Notes: generated by a model not told the origin, from the letters alone. Counted from the first letter of the stretch, positions 26,157 to 35,572 are shown. The stretch is DNA of 64,000 nt from an uncultured Alphaproteobacteria bacterium (GCA_937988775.1 CALKHP010000036.1:1-64000); one strand, 5' to 3'. A program made the numbers and translations.

Positions 26157-27097
26157 TGCTCCCTGTCATCCTGAAGCGGCTGGCGGCCACCATTCCGGTG
26201 CTGTTCGTGGTGGCCGTGGTGATCTTCAGCGTGCTCAGGCTGACCCCCGGCGACCCGGCGGCGATCGTCGCCGGGGACGGCGCCACCGTGCAGCAGATCG
26301 AGGCGATCCGACACCATATGGGGCTGGACCGGCCGATCCCGGTGCAGTTCGTGACGTGGATCTCGGACGTGCTGCGCGGCGATTTCGGCACCTCGCTGAT
26401 CTCCGGCCTGCCGGTCAAGGACATGATCGTCGACCGTATGGGGCCGACGATCGCCATCACGCTCTATACGGTGATCTACACGCTGCTAATCTCGATTCCG
26501 GTCGGCATTCTCGCTGCCTGGCGGCGCGGCAAGGCGATCGACCGCCTGGTCACGGCCGGCTCGGTGCTCGGCTTCTCGGTGCCGGTGTTCATTACCGCCT
26601 ACCTGCTGATCTTCCTGTTCTCCATGGGCCTCGGCTGGCTGCCGGTGCAGGGCTACAAGCCGCTGAGCGATGGCGTCTGGAACCACCTGAGGCATCTGAT
26701 CCTGCCGGTGGCGTCGCTGAGCACGATCTATATCGCGCTGATGACGCGCTTCGTGCGCACCAGCATCATCGACACGCTCGGCGAGGATTATATCCGCACC
26801 GCCCACGCCAAGGGGCTGAACGAGCGCGAGGTGCTGGTCCGGCACGCGCTCGGCAACGCGGCGGTGCCGATCCTGACCATTATCGGCATTACCGTCACCA
26901 TGCTGATCGGCGGCGTCGTCGTCACCGAATCGGTGTTCAACATTCCCGGTCTCGGCCGCCTCGTGGTCGAGGCCATCCTGGCCAAGGATTTCACGATCAT
27001 CCAGGCGCTGATCGTGCTGTTCTCGGTCGTCGATATCTTCGTCAATCTGGTGATCGACGTACTCTACCGCGTCGTCGATCCCCGCATCGATTCCTGA
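26156..27097 (+). CDS. dipeptide-type ABC transporter permease (DppB type)
   Basis: 313 aa, six transmembrane segments. The N-terminus MLPVILKRLAATIPVLFVVAV and VLRLTPGDPAA are the DppB/OppB hallmark; MGLDRPIPVQFVTWISDVL and RGDFGTSLISG follow as usual. The EAA loop EDYIRTAHAKGLNEREVLVRH contacts the ATPase. It starts by overlap with the binding-protein stop and is followed after 27 bp by the DppC-type subunit, so binding protein, permeases and ATPase form one operon. Confidence 0.92.
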   Translation: MLPVILKRLAATIPVLFVVAVVIFSVLRLTPGDPAAIVAGDGATVQQIEAIRHHMGLDRPIPVQFVTWISDVLRGDFGTSLISGLPVKDMIVDRMGPTIAITLYTVIYTLLISIPVGILAAWRRGKAIDRLVTAGSVLGFSVPVFITAYLLIFLFSMGLGWLPVQGYKPLSDGVWNHLRHLILPVASLSTIYIALMTRFVRTSIIDTLGEDYIRTAHAKGLNEREVLVRHALGNAAVPILTIIGITVTMLIGGVVVTESVFNIPGLGRLVVEAILAKDFTIIQALIVLFSVVDIFVNLVIDVLYRVVDPRIDS

Positions 27098-27124
27098 AGC
27101 GCCGCCGATGCCTGGTATCTCCTG

Positions 27125-27964
27125 ATGGTTGCTCAAACGAAGCTCGGGACCTTTCTGTCCAGTTGGCCGACGCGGCTGGCGCTACTGATGATTGTCATCG
27201 TCATCGTCATGGCGGTGTTCGCGCCGTGGCTCGCGACGCATGATCCGCGCTTCCTCGATCCGGCCGTGAGGCTGCGCGGCCCCTCGGCCGCCCATTGGCT
27301 CGGCACCGATTCCTATGGGCGCGACCTGTACTCGCGCATCATCTTCGGGTCGCGCGTCTCGCTGCTCGTCGGCTCGGGCGTGCTGGCGATCGCCATCGTG
27401 TTCGGCGTGCTGTTCGGGGCGCTCGCCGGCTATTTCCGCAGCCTCGATTCGCTGATCATGCGCATCATGGACGGCGTGATGGCGATCCCGGCCATCCTGC
27501 TCGCCATCGCCATGGTCTCGGTCTCGGGTTCGAGCCTCAGCACGGTGATCGTCGCCATCGCGATCCCTGAGATTCCGCGCGTGACGCGGCTGGTCAGGGG
27601 CATCCTGCTGAGCGTACGCGGCGAGCCTTATGTCGAGGCGGCGGTGACGCTCGGCACCTCGCCGGCGGCCATCCTCGTGCGCCACATGCTGCCGAACACG
27701 GTGGCGCCGCTGATCGTGCAGGGCACCTATATCTTCGCCGCCGCCGTGCTGATCGAGGCGATCCTGAGCTTCCTCGGCGCTGGCATCCCGCCGGAAGTGC
27801 CGTCCTGGGGCAATATCATCGCCGACGGGCGCACCTATTTCCAGCTCCTGCCGGGGCTGGTGCTTTATCCCGGCATCGTGCTGTCGCTGACCATCCTCAC
27901 CATCAACATGGTGGGCGATACGGCGCGCGACGCGCTCGATCCCAAGCTCGCCGGCAGGGCCTGA
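27125..27964 (+). CDS. dipeptide-type ABC transporter permease (DppC type)
   Basis: 279 aa. Text typical of DppC/OppC: an N-terminal hydrophobic segment (LALLMIVIVIVMAVFAPWLA), then HWLGTDSYGRDLYSRIIFGSR, the EAA loop GEPYVEAAVTLGTSPAAILVRH and LSFLGAGIPPEVPSWGNII. It forms the heterodimeric channel with the DppB-type subunit. The stop is 3 bp before the ATPase start. No sign of truncation. Confidence 0.92.
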   Translation: MVAQTKLGTFLSSWPTRLALLMIVIVIVMAVFAPWLATHDPRFLDPAVRLRGPSAAHWLGTDSYGRDLYSRIIFGSRVSLLVGSGVLAIAIVFGVLFGALAGYFRSLDSLIMRIMDGVMAIPAILLAIAMVSVSGSSLSTVIVAIAIPEIPRVTRLVRGILLSVRGEPYVEAAVTLGTSPAAILVRHMLPNTVAPLIVQGTYIFAAAVLIEAILSFLGAGIPPEVPSWGNIIADGRTYFQLLPGLVLYPGIVLSLTILTINMVGDTARDALDPKLAGRA

Positions 27965-27967
27965 GCG

Positions 27968-29623
27968 ATGGCTGGAACGTCTCCATCAACCGAGCCGATC
28001 CTGTCCGTGCGCGACCTGCGGGTCGTGACGGCGTCACGGAGCAACCCGCGTACCGTCGTCGAGGCGGTGACGTTCGACGTCATGCCGGGTGAGACCTTGT
28101 GCATCGTCGGCGAATCCGGCTCGGGCAAGTCGGTCACCGCCTTCTCGGTGATGGGGTTGCTGCCGCCGGACGCGCTGCGCATTGCCGGCGGCGCCGTCAC
28201 GCTCGAGGGCCGCAACCTCGCCGAAGTGCGCTACGGTGAAATCCTGGCGCTCAGGGCGACGACGATGTCGATGGTGTTCCAGGAGCCGATGACGGCGCTG
28301 AACCCGGTGCAGCGCATCGGCGAGCAGATCGGCGAGGTGATCCGCATCCACCGCGACACGCCGGCGGCCGAACGGCGCCGCATGGTGCTGAAAATGCTGG
28401 CCGAGGTCGATCTGCCCGACCCCGAGCGCATCTACGCCGCCTATCCGCACGAATTGTCGGGCGGGCAGCGCCAGCGCATCGTCATCGCCATGGCGCTGAT
28501 CCTCGAGCCGAAGCTGCTGATCGCCGACGAGCCGACCACCGCCCTCGACGTCACGACGCAGAAGCAGATCCTGCACCTGATGCGCGAGTTGAAGACCCGG
28601 CACAACACGGCCGTGATCTTCATCACCCATGATTTCGGCGTCGTCTCCGAGATCGCCGACCGCATCCTGGTGATGAAGGACGGCATGGTGGTGGAGCACG
28701 GCACGCGCGAGCAGATCCTCACCAATCCTGTCGCCGCCTACACGCGCAAGCTGGTCGCATCGGTGCCGAACCTGCATCCGCCGGGGCGCGAGGCGGCCCG
28801 CAACGCCGCCATCCTGCAAGTGCGCAACATGAGCAAGACCTATGGCCGCGCGTCGCTGTTCGGCAAGACGGCGGGCGTGGCGGCGCTCAGCGCCATCGAT
28901 CTCGACGTGCATCGCGACGAGGTCGTCGGCATCGTCGGCGAGTCGGGTTCCGGCAAGTCGACGCTGGCGCGCTGCATCATCGGCCTCGTCGATGGCTGGC
29001 AGGGGGAGGTGCGGCTTGGCGGCGAGGCGCTCGCCCCGAACTCGCGCCAGCGCTCCAACGCCATCAAGCAGCGCATCCAGATCGTATTCCAGGACCCGTA
29101 TCGCTCGCTGAACCCGCGCCGCGTCGTCTCGGCCTCGCTGATGGAGGGCCTGCGCAATTTCGGCATGGGCGAGCGCGAGGCGCTGGCCAAGGTCAGCGAG
29201 GTGCTGGCCATTGTCGGGCTCGAGCGCGACGTGCTGCGGCGCTACCCGCACCAGTTCTCCGGCGGTCAGCGCCAGCGCCTCTGCCTGGCGCGCGCCATCG
29301 TCATGGAGCCGGAAATCCTCATCGCGGATGAGGCTGTCTCGGCGCTCGACGTCACCGTGCAGGCCCAGGTGCTCGACCTGCTTGACGACATCAAGCGCCG
29401 CACCGGCGTCGCCATCTTGTTCATCACGCATGACCTGCGCGTGGCGGCGCAGATTTCCGACAAGATCGTCGTGATGCAGAAGGGCCGCATCGTCGAGCAG
29501 GGCACGCCGCATCAGGTGATCGGCGCGCCCCAGCAGGACTATACGCGCGAGTTGATCGGCTCGGCGCCGGGCGCCGGCTGGGATTTCAAGAATTTTCGCG
29601 CCTTCGACACGGCGCCGGGCTGA
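27968..29623 (+). CDS. fused double ABC ATPase of a dipeptide-type transporter (GsiA/DppD-DppF type)
   Basis: 551 aa with two complete ATPase domains in one chain. Domain 1 (about 10-275): Walker A GESGSGKS, signature LSGGQRQR, Walker B LLIADEPTTALD. Domain 2 (about 285-545): GESGSGKS, FSGGQRQR, ILIADEAVSALD. Both sets of motifs are intact, so both sites should bind ATP. Many dipeptide systems use separate DppD and DppF chains; the fusion is common in Alphaproteobacteria. The C-terminal oligopeptide-type extension PHQVIGAPQQDYTRELIGSAP is present. Last transporter gene; the M81 gene starts 8 bp later. Confidence 0.92.
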   Translation: MAGTSPSTEPILSVRDLRVVTASRSNPRTVVEAVTFDVMPGETLCIVGESGSGKSVTAFSVMGLLPPDALRIAGGAVTLEGRNLAEVRYGEILALRATTMSMVFQEPMTALNPVQRIGEQIGEVIRIHRDTPAAERRRMVLKMLAEVDLPDPERIYAAYPHELSGGQRQRIVIAMALILEPKLLIADEPTTALDVTTQKQILHLMRELKTRHNTAVIFITHDFGVVSEIADRILVMKDGMVVEHGTREQILTNPVAAYTRKLVASVPNLHPPGREAARNAAILQVRNMSKTYGRASLFGKTAGVAALSAIDLDVHRDEVVGIVGESGSGKSTLARCIIGLVDGWQGEVRLGGEALAPNSRQRSNAIKQRIQIVFQDPYRSLNPRRVVSASLMEGLRNFGMGEREALAKVSEVLAIVGLERDVLRRYPHQFSGGQRQRLCLARAIVMEPEILIADEAVSALDVTVQAQVLDLLDDIKRRTGVAILFITHDLRVAAQISDKIVVMQKGRIVEQGTPHQVIGAPQQDYTRELIGSAPGAGWDFKNFRAFDTAPG

Positions 29624-29631
29624 GGCTTGCC

Positions 29632-31167
29632 ATGCGGATCATCTTTGCCGGCTTCGAGCACGAGACGAATACCTTTGCCACCAGCAAGGCCGACTGGCGC
29701 GCCTTCCAGCATGGCGGCGGCTGGCCGGGCATGGTGTTGGGCGAGGCGGTGTTCGCGGCGATCGCCGGCGCCAACATCCCGGCCGCCGGCTTTGTCGCGG
29801 CCGCCCGCGCGCGCGGCCACACGCTGGTGCCGACGCTGTGGTGCGCGGCAAGCCCCTCCGCCCATGTCACCGAGGAGGCATACGAGCGCATCGCCGGCCT
29901 GATCCTCGATGGGGTCGCCGCCAGCCTGCCGGCCGATGCCATCTATCTCGACCTGCATGGCGCCATGGTCGCCGAGCATCTCGACGATGGCGAAGGCGAA
30001 TTGCTCGCGCGCGTGCGCAAGCTCGTCGGCCCCGCCATGCCGATCGTGGTCAGCCTCGACCTGCACGCCAACGTCACCCGGCGCATGCTGGAGACCGCCG
30101 ACGCGCTGTTTGCCTTCCGCACCTACCCGCATGTCGACATGGCGGAAACCGGGGCGCGCACCTTCGACCACCTGCAGCGGCTGTTCGACGGCATGGCGCG
30201 CCAGCATCTCGCCTGGCGCCGCATCCCGTTCCTGATGCCGATCTGCTGGCAGAGCACGATGAGCGAGCCGGCGGCCGGGCTCTATCGTGAACTAGAGCGG
30301 CTCGAGGCAGGCCCCGGCATCAGCGGCATGTCGTTCTGCATGGGCTTCCCGGCCGCTGATTTCGCCGAATGCGCCGGCATGATCTGGGCCTATGGCAACG
30401 ATGCCGCGAGCGCGAGTGCCGCCGCCGACCGGCTTTATCAGGCGGTGCTGGCGGCCGAGCCGGCGTTTGACGGCCGGCTTTACGCGCCCGATGCGGCGGT
30501 CACTGAGGCGCAGCGGCTGGCGCGATCGGCCAGCAAGCCGGTGGTGATCGCCGATGCGCAGGACAATCCCGGCGCGGGCGGCGATTCCGACACCACCGGC
30601 ATGTTGCGCGCCCTGATCGCCGCAAACGCCACCGACGCGGCGATCGGCCTGATCGTCGACCAGGAAGCGGCGGCGAAGGCACATGAAGCCGGCGAAGGCG
30701 GCACGGTGCGGCTCAGGCTCGGCGGCAAGTCGGGCGTGCCGGGCGATGCGCCCTTCGAGGCCGATTTCCTGGTCGAGCGCCTGTCCGACGGGCACTTCCT
30801 GGCCAAGGGCCCTTATTACAACGGCTTTCGCATGGCGCTTGGCCCATCGGCCTGTCTGAGGATCGGCGGCGTGCGCATCGTCGTCGCCAGCGACAAGGCG
30901 CAGATGGCCGACCTCGAAATGTTCCGCTTCGTCGGCATCGAGCCGAGCGCGCAATCCATTCTCGTCGTCAAGAGTGCGACGCATTTCAGGGCGGATTTCA
31001 CGCCGGTCAGCGCGGAGATCATCGTCGCGGCGGCGCCCGGCGCCATGAAGATCGATCCCGCCCTGCTGCCGTGGCGCCATCTCGACGGCAATATCCGGGT
31101 GAGGCCGTGCGGGCCGGCCTTCCGCGACCTCGCGTCCGGCGCCGGCGCCTCAAGCACAGGAGCATGA
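29632..31167 (+). CDS. M81-family (MlrC/microcystinase C-like) metalloprotein
   Basis: 511 aa, typical for the M81/DUF1485 family. N-terminal GFEHETNTF (8-15) and the two D-L-H motifs YLDLHGAMVAEH and SLDLHANVT supply probable zinc ligands; AQDNPGAGGDSDTTGMLRAL marks the C-terminal half. MlrC cleaves the final linear peptide in microcystin breakdown, but the wider family is of unknown function and often sits with peptide ABC transporters, as here. No signal peptide, so it acts in the cytoplasm on imported material. Its stop overlaps an upstream candidate ATG of argE. Confidence 0.85.
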   Translation: MRIIFAGFEHETNTFATSKADWRAFQHGGGWPGMVLGEAVFAAIAGANIPAAGFVAAARARGHTLVPTLWCAASPSAHVTEEAYERIAGLILDGVAASLPADAIYLDLHGAMVAEHLDDGEGELLARVRKLVGPAMPIVVSLDLHANVTRRMLETADALFAFRTYPHVDMAETGARTFDHLQRLFDGMARQHLAWRRIPFLMPICWQSTMSEPAAGLYRELERLEAGPGISGMSFCMGFPAADFAECAGMIWAYGNDAASASAAADRLYQAVLAAEPAFDGRLYAPDAAVTEAQRLARSASKPVVIADAQDNPGAGGDSDTTGMLRALIAANATDAAIGLIVDQEAAAKAHEAGEGGTVRLRLGGKSGVPGDAPFEADFLVERLSDGHFLAKGPYYNGFRMALGPSACLRIGGVRIVVASDKAQMADLEMFRFVGIEPSAQSILVVKSATHFRADFTPVSAEIIVAAAPGAMKIDPALLPWRHLDGNIRVRPCGPAFRDLASGAGASSTGA

Positions 31168-31169
31168 TC

Positions 31170-32318
31170 ATGCAACCGCAATCCTTGGCGATGATCGAAC
31201 GGCTGATCGGCTTCGACACCGTGTCGCGCAACTCGAACCTGCCCCTGATCGATTTCGTGCAGGATTATCTTGCGCGCCATGGCGTCACGAGCCATCGCGT
31301 GCCGAGCGCGGACGGCGCCAAGGCCAACCTGTTCGCCACCATCGGGCCTGCCGTCGAGGGCGGCGTCGTGCTGTCCGGCCACACCGATGTCGTGCCGGTC
31401 GACGGCCAGCCGTGGCACAGCGATCCGTTCAAGCTGACCGAGAAGGACGGGCGTCTCTACGGTCGCGGCACCTGCGACATGAAATCCTTCATCGCCATCG
31501 CCCTGGCGCTGGTGCCCGAGATGCAGCAGGCCGGGCTGAAGCGGCCGATCCATTTCGCGCTGAGTTATGACGAGGAACTCGGCTGTGTCGGCGCACCGGC
31601 GATGATCGCGCGGCTGACCACCGAGATCGCCCGGCCGGCGGCGGTGATCGTCGGCGAGCCAAGCAGCATGAAGCCGATCAAGGCCCATAAGGGCATGGCG
31701 GTGTCGCGCACCACGGTGATCGGCCACGAGGCGCATTCGAGCCAGATGCAGCGCGGCGTCAGCGCCGTGATGACCGCCGCCGGCCTGATCTCCTTCCTCA
31801 GCGAGATGGCTGCCGCCAACAAGCAGGCGGCCGACCCGGCCTGCGCATTCGTGCCGCCTTATTCCACGGTTCATGTCGGCACCGTCAATGGCGGCACGGC
31901 GGTGAACATCATCTCGCGCGAATGCAGCTTCACCTGGGATATCCGGGCGCTGCCGGGCGAGAGCGCCGGCGATTATCTCGATCGCTTCTCGGCCCATTGC
32001 GATCGCGTGCTGCCGGGCATGCGGGCGGTCGCGCCGGAAAGCGCGATCAGCACCGAGGTGCTCGCCGCCGCGCCGCCGCTCGCCGACAAGGGCGGCGTGG
32101 CGCAAACCATCGCCATGCGGCTGTCCGGCTGCGCCTGCTGCGGCGTGGTGCCTTACGTCACGGAGGGTGGCCAGTTTCAGGAAGCGGGTTTCGACGTGGT
32201 GATTTGCGGGCCGGGCTCGATCGATCAGGCGCACCAGCCGAACGAATATATCGCCATCGAGCAGGTCGAGGCCTGCGAGACGTTCATGCGCAAACTGATC
32301 GCCGAACTCGCCGCCTAA
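31170..32318 (+). CDS. argE: acetylornithine deacetylase / M20A-family amidohydrolase
   Basis: 382 aa. Metal ligands and catalytic residues of the M20 family: His71 and Asp73 in SGHTDVVPVDG, Asp103 in GRGTCDMKSF, and Glu135-Glu136 in SYDEELGCVG; HKGMAVSRTTVIGHEAHSSQ and GGTAVNIIS mark the dimerisation domain of the alphaproteobacterial ArgE type. It removes acyl groups from amino acids such as N-acetylornithine. I prefer ATG 31170 (AGGAG 7 nt upstream) over ATG 31164, where the RBS is too close. As the end of a peptide-import operon it may serve N-acyl amino acid or peptide catabolism rather than arginine synthesis. Confidence 0.8.
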   Translation: MQPQSLAMIERLIGFDTVSRNSNLPLIDFVQDYLARHGVTSHRVPSADGAKANLFATIGPAVEGGVVLSGHTDVVPVDGQPWHSDPFKLTEKDGRLYGRGTCDMKSFIAIALALVPEMQQAGLKRPIHFALSYDEELGCVGAPAMIARLTTEIARPAAVIVGEPSSMKPIKAHKGMAVSRTTVIGHEAHSSQMQRGVSAVMTAAGLISFLSEMAAANKQAADPACAFVPPYSTVHVGTVNGGTAVNIISRECSFTWDIRALPGESAGDYLDRFSAHCDRVLPGMRAVAPESAISTEVLAAAPPLADKGGVAQTIAMRLSGCACCGVVPYVTEGGQFQEAGFDVVICGPGSIDQAHQPNEYIAIEQVEACETFMRKLIAELAA

Positions 32319-32329
32319 GAGCGCTTGCC

Positions 32330-33658
32330 TTACATCATGCCCGGCGCGCCGAGATCGGTGCCGTCGATCATGCGGCTGTAGCGATAGGGGTGCGGATCGA
32401 CGATCGGCGTGTCGCCGGCGATCAGGTCGGCGGCAAGACGGCCGGCACCGGGGCCGGTGCCGAAACCGTGCCCGCTGAACCCGGTCGACAGGAACAGGCC
32501 GGGCAGCGAATCGACGGCCGAGATGACCGGAACCGCATCCGGCGTGCAATCGATCAGGCCGCCCCAGCTTTGCGCCACCTTCAACGTCTTGAACACGGGA
32601 TAGACCTCGCCGAGCCGGTCGAGGCCCATGCGCACCAGGGCGGGATCGGGCGGCGGATCGAGTGTCCGCATGCGCTCGAACGGCGAGGTTTGGTCGAGCT
32701 TCCAGCGCGTGAAGGATTGCGGGCCGCTGAAGAAGCCGCGGCCGAGGGAGAACTTCAGCTTGGCGCGCCGCTTCTTGAACATCGGCCAGAACTGCCGAGA
32801 GTAGAGCAGGCCCTGCGGCGTGATCTCGAGCAGGCCCCGGCCGCTCAGGCCGACGGTGTAACCGCCATCGAGCCGGCGCCGGATGGTGACGTCGGACATG
32901 GCGAGGCCGCCCGGCGTCACTTCTTCCGCCGGTTCGGTGAAGAACGAGGTCGATTTCACGCAGGCCTGCGCCAGGCGCAGCCCTTCATTGCGGCAAAACA
33001 GCGAGGCCCAGGCGCCGCCGGCGCATAGCACGGCGCTGGCGCCGATGCGGCCCTTCTCGGTGACGACGCCGGAGACGCGGCCGGCGCTGATCTCCAGGCC
33101 GCGCACGGCGCAATCCTGATGGATCGTCGCGCCGTGCTTTCGGGCGCCTTCGGCAATGGTCGGGCCGGCCATCGCCGGCTCGGCCCGGCCATCGCTCGGC
33201 GAGTGCAGCCCGCCGATCCAGTCCTCGGTGCTGCCCGGCGTCATCGCCTTGGCCTCGGCGGCGCTGAGGATGCGGCTGTGGAACTGGAATTCCCGCGCCC
33301 GGTTGATCCACGCTTCCCATTCGGCCAACTCGGCCGGATTGCGCGTCACGTAGATCAGGCCGGTGCGGCGAAAGCCGGTATCGGCGCCGAGCTCCTCGTT
33401 CAGGCTGTCCCACATCGCCACCGAATGCATGGCGAGCGGCAGCTCCCGGAGATCGCGATTCTGCTGGCGGCACCAGCCCCAGTTGCGGCTCGATTGCTCG
33501 CCGCACACGTTGCCCTTGTCGAGCAGCGCCACGGAATGGCCCTTCCTGGCCAGCGCGTAGGCGGCGGAACAGCCGGCGATGCCGGCGCCGATAATAACGA
33601 TATCGGCGGCCGGCGGCAGTTTTTCATCACTCGAGATGCGCTTGACGGGAGGGGACAT
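32330..33658 (-). CDS. FAD-dependent amino-acid/amine oxidoreductase (DadA-like)
   Basis: 442 aa, DAO superfamily. FAD motif GAGIAGCSAAYALARKG (24-40) with the acidic residue of ALLDKG at the strand end, SSRNWGWCRQQNRDLRELPL near 55-74, and the C-terminal second FAD contact GLFLSTGFSGHGFGTGPGAGRLAADL. It oxidises a primary or secondary amine or D/N-methyl amino acid to the imine. Start ATG 33658; the RBS is weak. It is convergent with argE and lies next to an XRE-cupin regulator and an amino-acid ABC transporter, which probably import its substrate. Confidence 0.85.
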   Translation of the reverse strand: MSPPVKRISSDEKLPPAADIVIIGAGIAGCSAAYALARKGHSVALLDKGNVCGEQSSRNWGWCRQQNRDLRELPLAMHSVAMWDSLNEELGADTGFRRTGLIYVTRNPAELAEWEAWINRAREFQFHSRILSAAEAKAMTPGSTEDWIGGLHSPSDGRAEPAMAGPTIAEGARKHGATIHQDCAVRGLEISAGRVSGVVTEKGRIGASAVLCAGGAWASLFCRNEGLRLAQACVKSTSFFTEPAEEVTPGGLAMSDVTIRRRLDGGYTVGLSGRGLLEITPQGLLYSRQFWPMFKKRRAKLKFSLGRGFFSGPQSFTRWKLDQTSPFERMRTLDPPPDPALVRMGLDRLGEVYPVFKTLKVAQSWGGLIDCTPDAVPVISAVDSLPGLFLSTGFSGHGFGTGPGAGRLAADLIAGDTPIVDPHPYRYSRMIDGTDLGAPGMM

Positions 33659-33708
33659 CGGCGGGCCTTGATTTTCCGTGAACCTGGTTTTCGTGAACTT
33701 GGTTGCTG

Positions 33709-34305
33709 TCAGATATGCGTGTCGAGCACGCTCATGATCCAGAGCAATGTCGCCTCCCGGTCGGAGCGGTTGCGGACCTGATGCGGGATTTCGCTGGAGA
33801 ACTGGAAGCTGTCGCCTTCCTCGAGGTCGCAGAGGCTGTCGCCGACCTTGAGCTGCACGCGCCCCGCCATCACATAGCCGCCCTTCTGGCCACGGCCGAT
33901 CAGCACGTCCTCGCTCTCGCTGTCCGGGGGCATCTTGATCAGCATGAAGCGCAGGTTCTGGTCGGCCTGCGACAGCAGTTCCTTGATGAGGCCGCTCCGG
34001 CTCATGATGATCGTCGGCCGCTCCGACTGGCGGCGCACGAAAGGCGGCTCGCCCGTCGCGCGCGCCTCGCCGCGATCGAGGAATTCCCACAGGTTGACGC
34101 CGAGCGCGGCACGCAGGCGTTGCAGCGTCTTGATCGACGGATTGGAGACGCCACGCTCGATCTGGCTGATATTGCCGGCCGAGACGCCGGCCGCCGCCGC
34201 AAGCTGGTGGATCGTCAGGTTGCGCTGATTGCGCAAGCCGCGCAGCCTCTCACCAATTTCCCGTGGGTCGATGGCGGATGCTGGAGTCGCCGTGGCTGGC
34301 TTCAT
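33709..34305 (-). CDS. XRE-family regulator with C-terminal cupin sensor
   Basis: 198 aa: HTH_3 domain at about 15-75 (IGERLRGLRNQRNLTIHQLA, GVSAGNISQIERGVSNPSIK) and a cupin at about 120-190 (LIGRGQKGGYVMAGRVQLKV, LEEGDSFQFSSEIPHQVRN). This architecture is typical of PuuR-like regulators of amine and amino-acid genes. The ATG 34305 start has AGGA only 1 nt upstream, so the true start could be slightly different. Divergent from the ABC operon at 34577 and directly upstream, on the same strand, of the FAD oxidase (50 bp gap); it probably controls both. Confidence 0.88.
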   Translation of the reverse strand: MKPATATPASAIDPREIGERLRGLRNQRNLTIHQLAAAAGVSAGNISQIERGVSNPSIKTLQRLRAALGVNLWEFLDRGEARATGEPPFVRRQSERPTIIMSRSGLIKELLSQADQNLRFMLIKMPPDSESEDVLIGRGQKGGYVMAGRVQLKVGDSLCDLEEGDSFQFSSEIPHQVRNRSDREATLLWIMSVLDTHI

Positions 34306-34507
34306 TCCTGGCCCGAACACTTCATTTTTATGTCTGCTCCTGCGAGCGGCTGCGTTGCATATATTTAGCGGGCTTTGCGGGTGAGTGCAATCTATCTTGC
34401 TGTTTTGCGGCGGATGGGTGCCAGATTTGGCTAAAATCAGGCTGAATCCGCCACTAGGCTGGCCTGAGCGCGGCCGCGCGAGGAATGCGCGGCTCTTGAC
34501 AACAAAA

Positions 34508-34519
34508 TCATTATAATGA
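34508..34519. promoter_or_regulatory. perfect 12-bp palindrome TCATTATAATGA upstream of ABC operon
   Basis: TCATTATAATGA is fully self-complementary and contains TATAAT (34512-34517), so a bound regulator would block the -10 element. It lies 57 bp before the binding-protein ATG and about 200 bp from the divergent XRE-cupin gene, a plausible operator for that regulator. TTGACA at 34496-34501 is only 10 nt from TATAAT, too close to be its -35. Confidence 0.5.
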
Positions 34520-34576
34520 AGCCTGCTCTGACGCGGCGGCATCAAGACCATCAAAAAGCACGTGGAGGAGACAGTC

Positions 34577-35533
34577 ATGCTTGATCGAGCGACATTCGAT
34601 ATTTCGCGCCGGAGCCTGTTGCGCGCCGGAGCGGGCTTGGGTGCCGGCCTGCTGGGCGGCCTTGGCGGCGCGGGACGCGCATTGGCGGCCGACAAGCCGA
34701 AATTCAAGACCGTCAACGAGGGCGTCATCACGATCGCGATGAGCGGCGTGATGCCGGTCACCGGATTCAAGGACGGCAAGATCACCGGCAGCGACGCTGA
34801 AATGATCGTCGCCATCGCGGAGAAGCTCGGGCTCGGCGTCAAGCCCAACATCATGGCCTGGGCCGCGACCGTGGAATCGATCAGGTCGGGCCGCGCCGAT
34901 ATCATGTGCGGCGACATGGGTTGGACGGCGCCGCGCGCCAACGCGATGCTGCTGACCGATGAAATCTATTACGGCACGAATTTCGTGACGATGAAGAAGA
35001 GCATGCCGTTCAACGGCACCTTCAACGTCAACGATGCCAAGGGCTACAGTGTCGGCAGCGGCACCGGTTACAGCTACGTGCCGGATATCAAGAAAATCCC
35101 CGGCGTCAAGGAAGTGAAACTCTATGACAGCGTCGATGCCTGCGTGCGCGACGTGCTGGCCGGGCGCCTCGACCTGGCCGTGCTCGACAGCATGACGGTC
35201 GATTACATGCTGCTCCAGAATCCGAATCTCGATCTCAAGCAGGTGCCGGTCACGCCCAACGACCAATATCCGCATCTGTCCGGCAAGGGGCATGCGGTGA
35301 TGGGCATGAGCCTCGAAAATCCCGATATGTTCGACGCCGTGAATGCCGGCGTGAAATGGCTGTGGCGCACCAAGAAGAACGCCGAACTGCTCAAGGAAAA
35401 CGGCATGACGAGCCCGAGCTACCTGGAAAAGGCCGACAAGAACCCGCGCATCGGCGTGGATCGCGACGGGAAGGGCAATATCCTCGGGCCGGCCGCGCAT
35501 ACGCCGAAGGATTTCTCGGCCCTATTCGCGTAA
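34577..35533 (+). CDS. polar amino-acid ABC transporter substrate-binding protein
   Basis: 318 aa. The N-terminus has a twin-arginine motif (ISRRSLLRAGAGLGAGLLGG) and an AAD cleavage site near 38-40, so Tat export is likely. The body is a PBP2 (SBP family 3) fold: VITIAMSGVMPVTGFKDGKI, GSDAEMIVAIAEKLGL, IRSGRADIMCGDMGWTAPRA. Start ATG 34577 with GGAGGAGACAGTC upstream. It supplies the ATPase/permease genes that follow. Between it and the ATPase gene is a perfect 9-bp GC hairpin. Ligand unknown; an amine or amino acid oxidised by the divergent FAD enzyme is likely. Confidence 0.88.
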   Translation: MLDRATFDISRRSLLRAGAGLGAGLLGGLGGAGRALAADKPKFKTVNEGVITIAMSGVMPVTGFKDGKITGSDAEMIVAIAEKLGLGVKPNIMAWAATVESIRSGRADIMCGDMGWTAPRANAMLLTDEIYYGTNFVTMKKSMPFNGTFNVNDAKGYSVGSGTGYSYVPDIKKIPGVKEVKLYDSVDACVRDVLAGRLDLAVLDSMTVDYMLLQNPNLDLKQVPVTPNDQYPHLSGKGHAVMGMSLENPDMFDAVNAGVKWLWRTKKNAELLKENGMTSPSYLEKADKNPRIGVDRDGKGNILGPAAHTPKDFSALFA

Positions 35534-35572
35534 GCGCCCTTGCCGTGCTCGGGGCAGCAGAGACGATGATCC

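Noticed and set aside
34496..34517. TTGACA and TATAAT as a sigma-70 promoter
   Set aside because: The two hexamers are only 10 nt apart, too close for a normal promoter; only the -10 element (within the palindrome) was kept.
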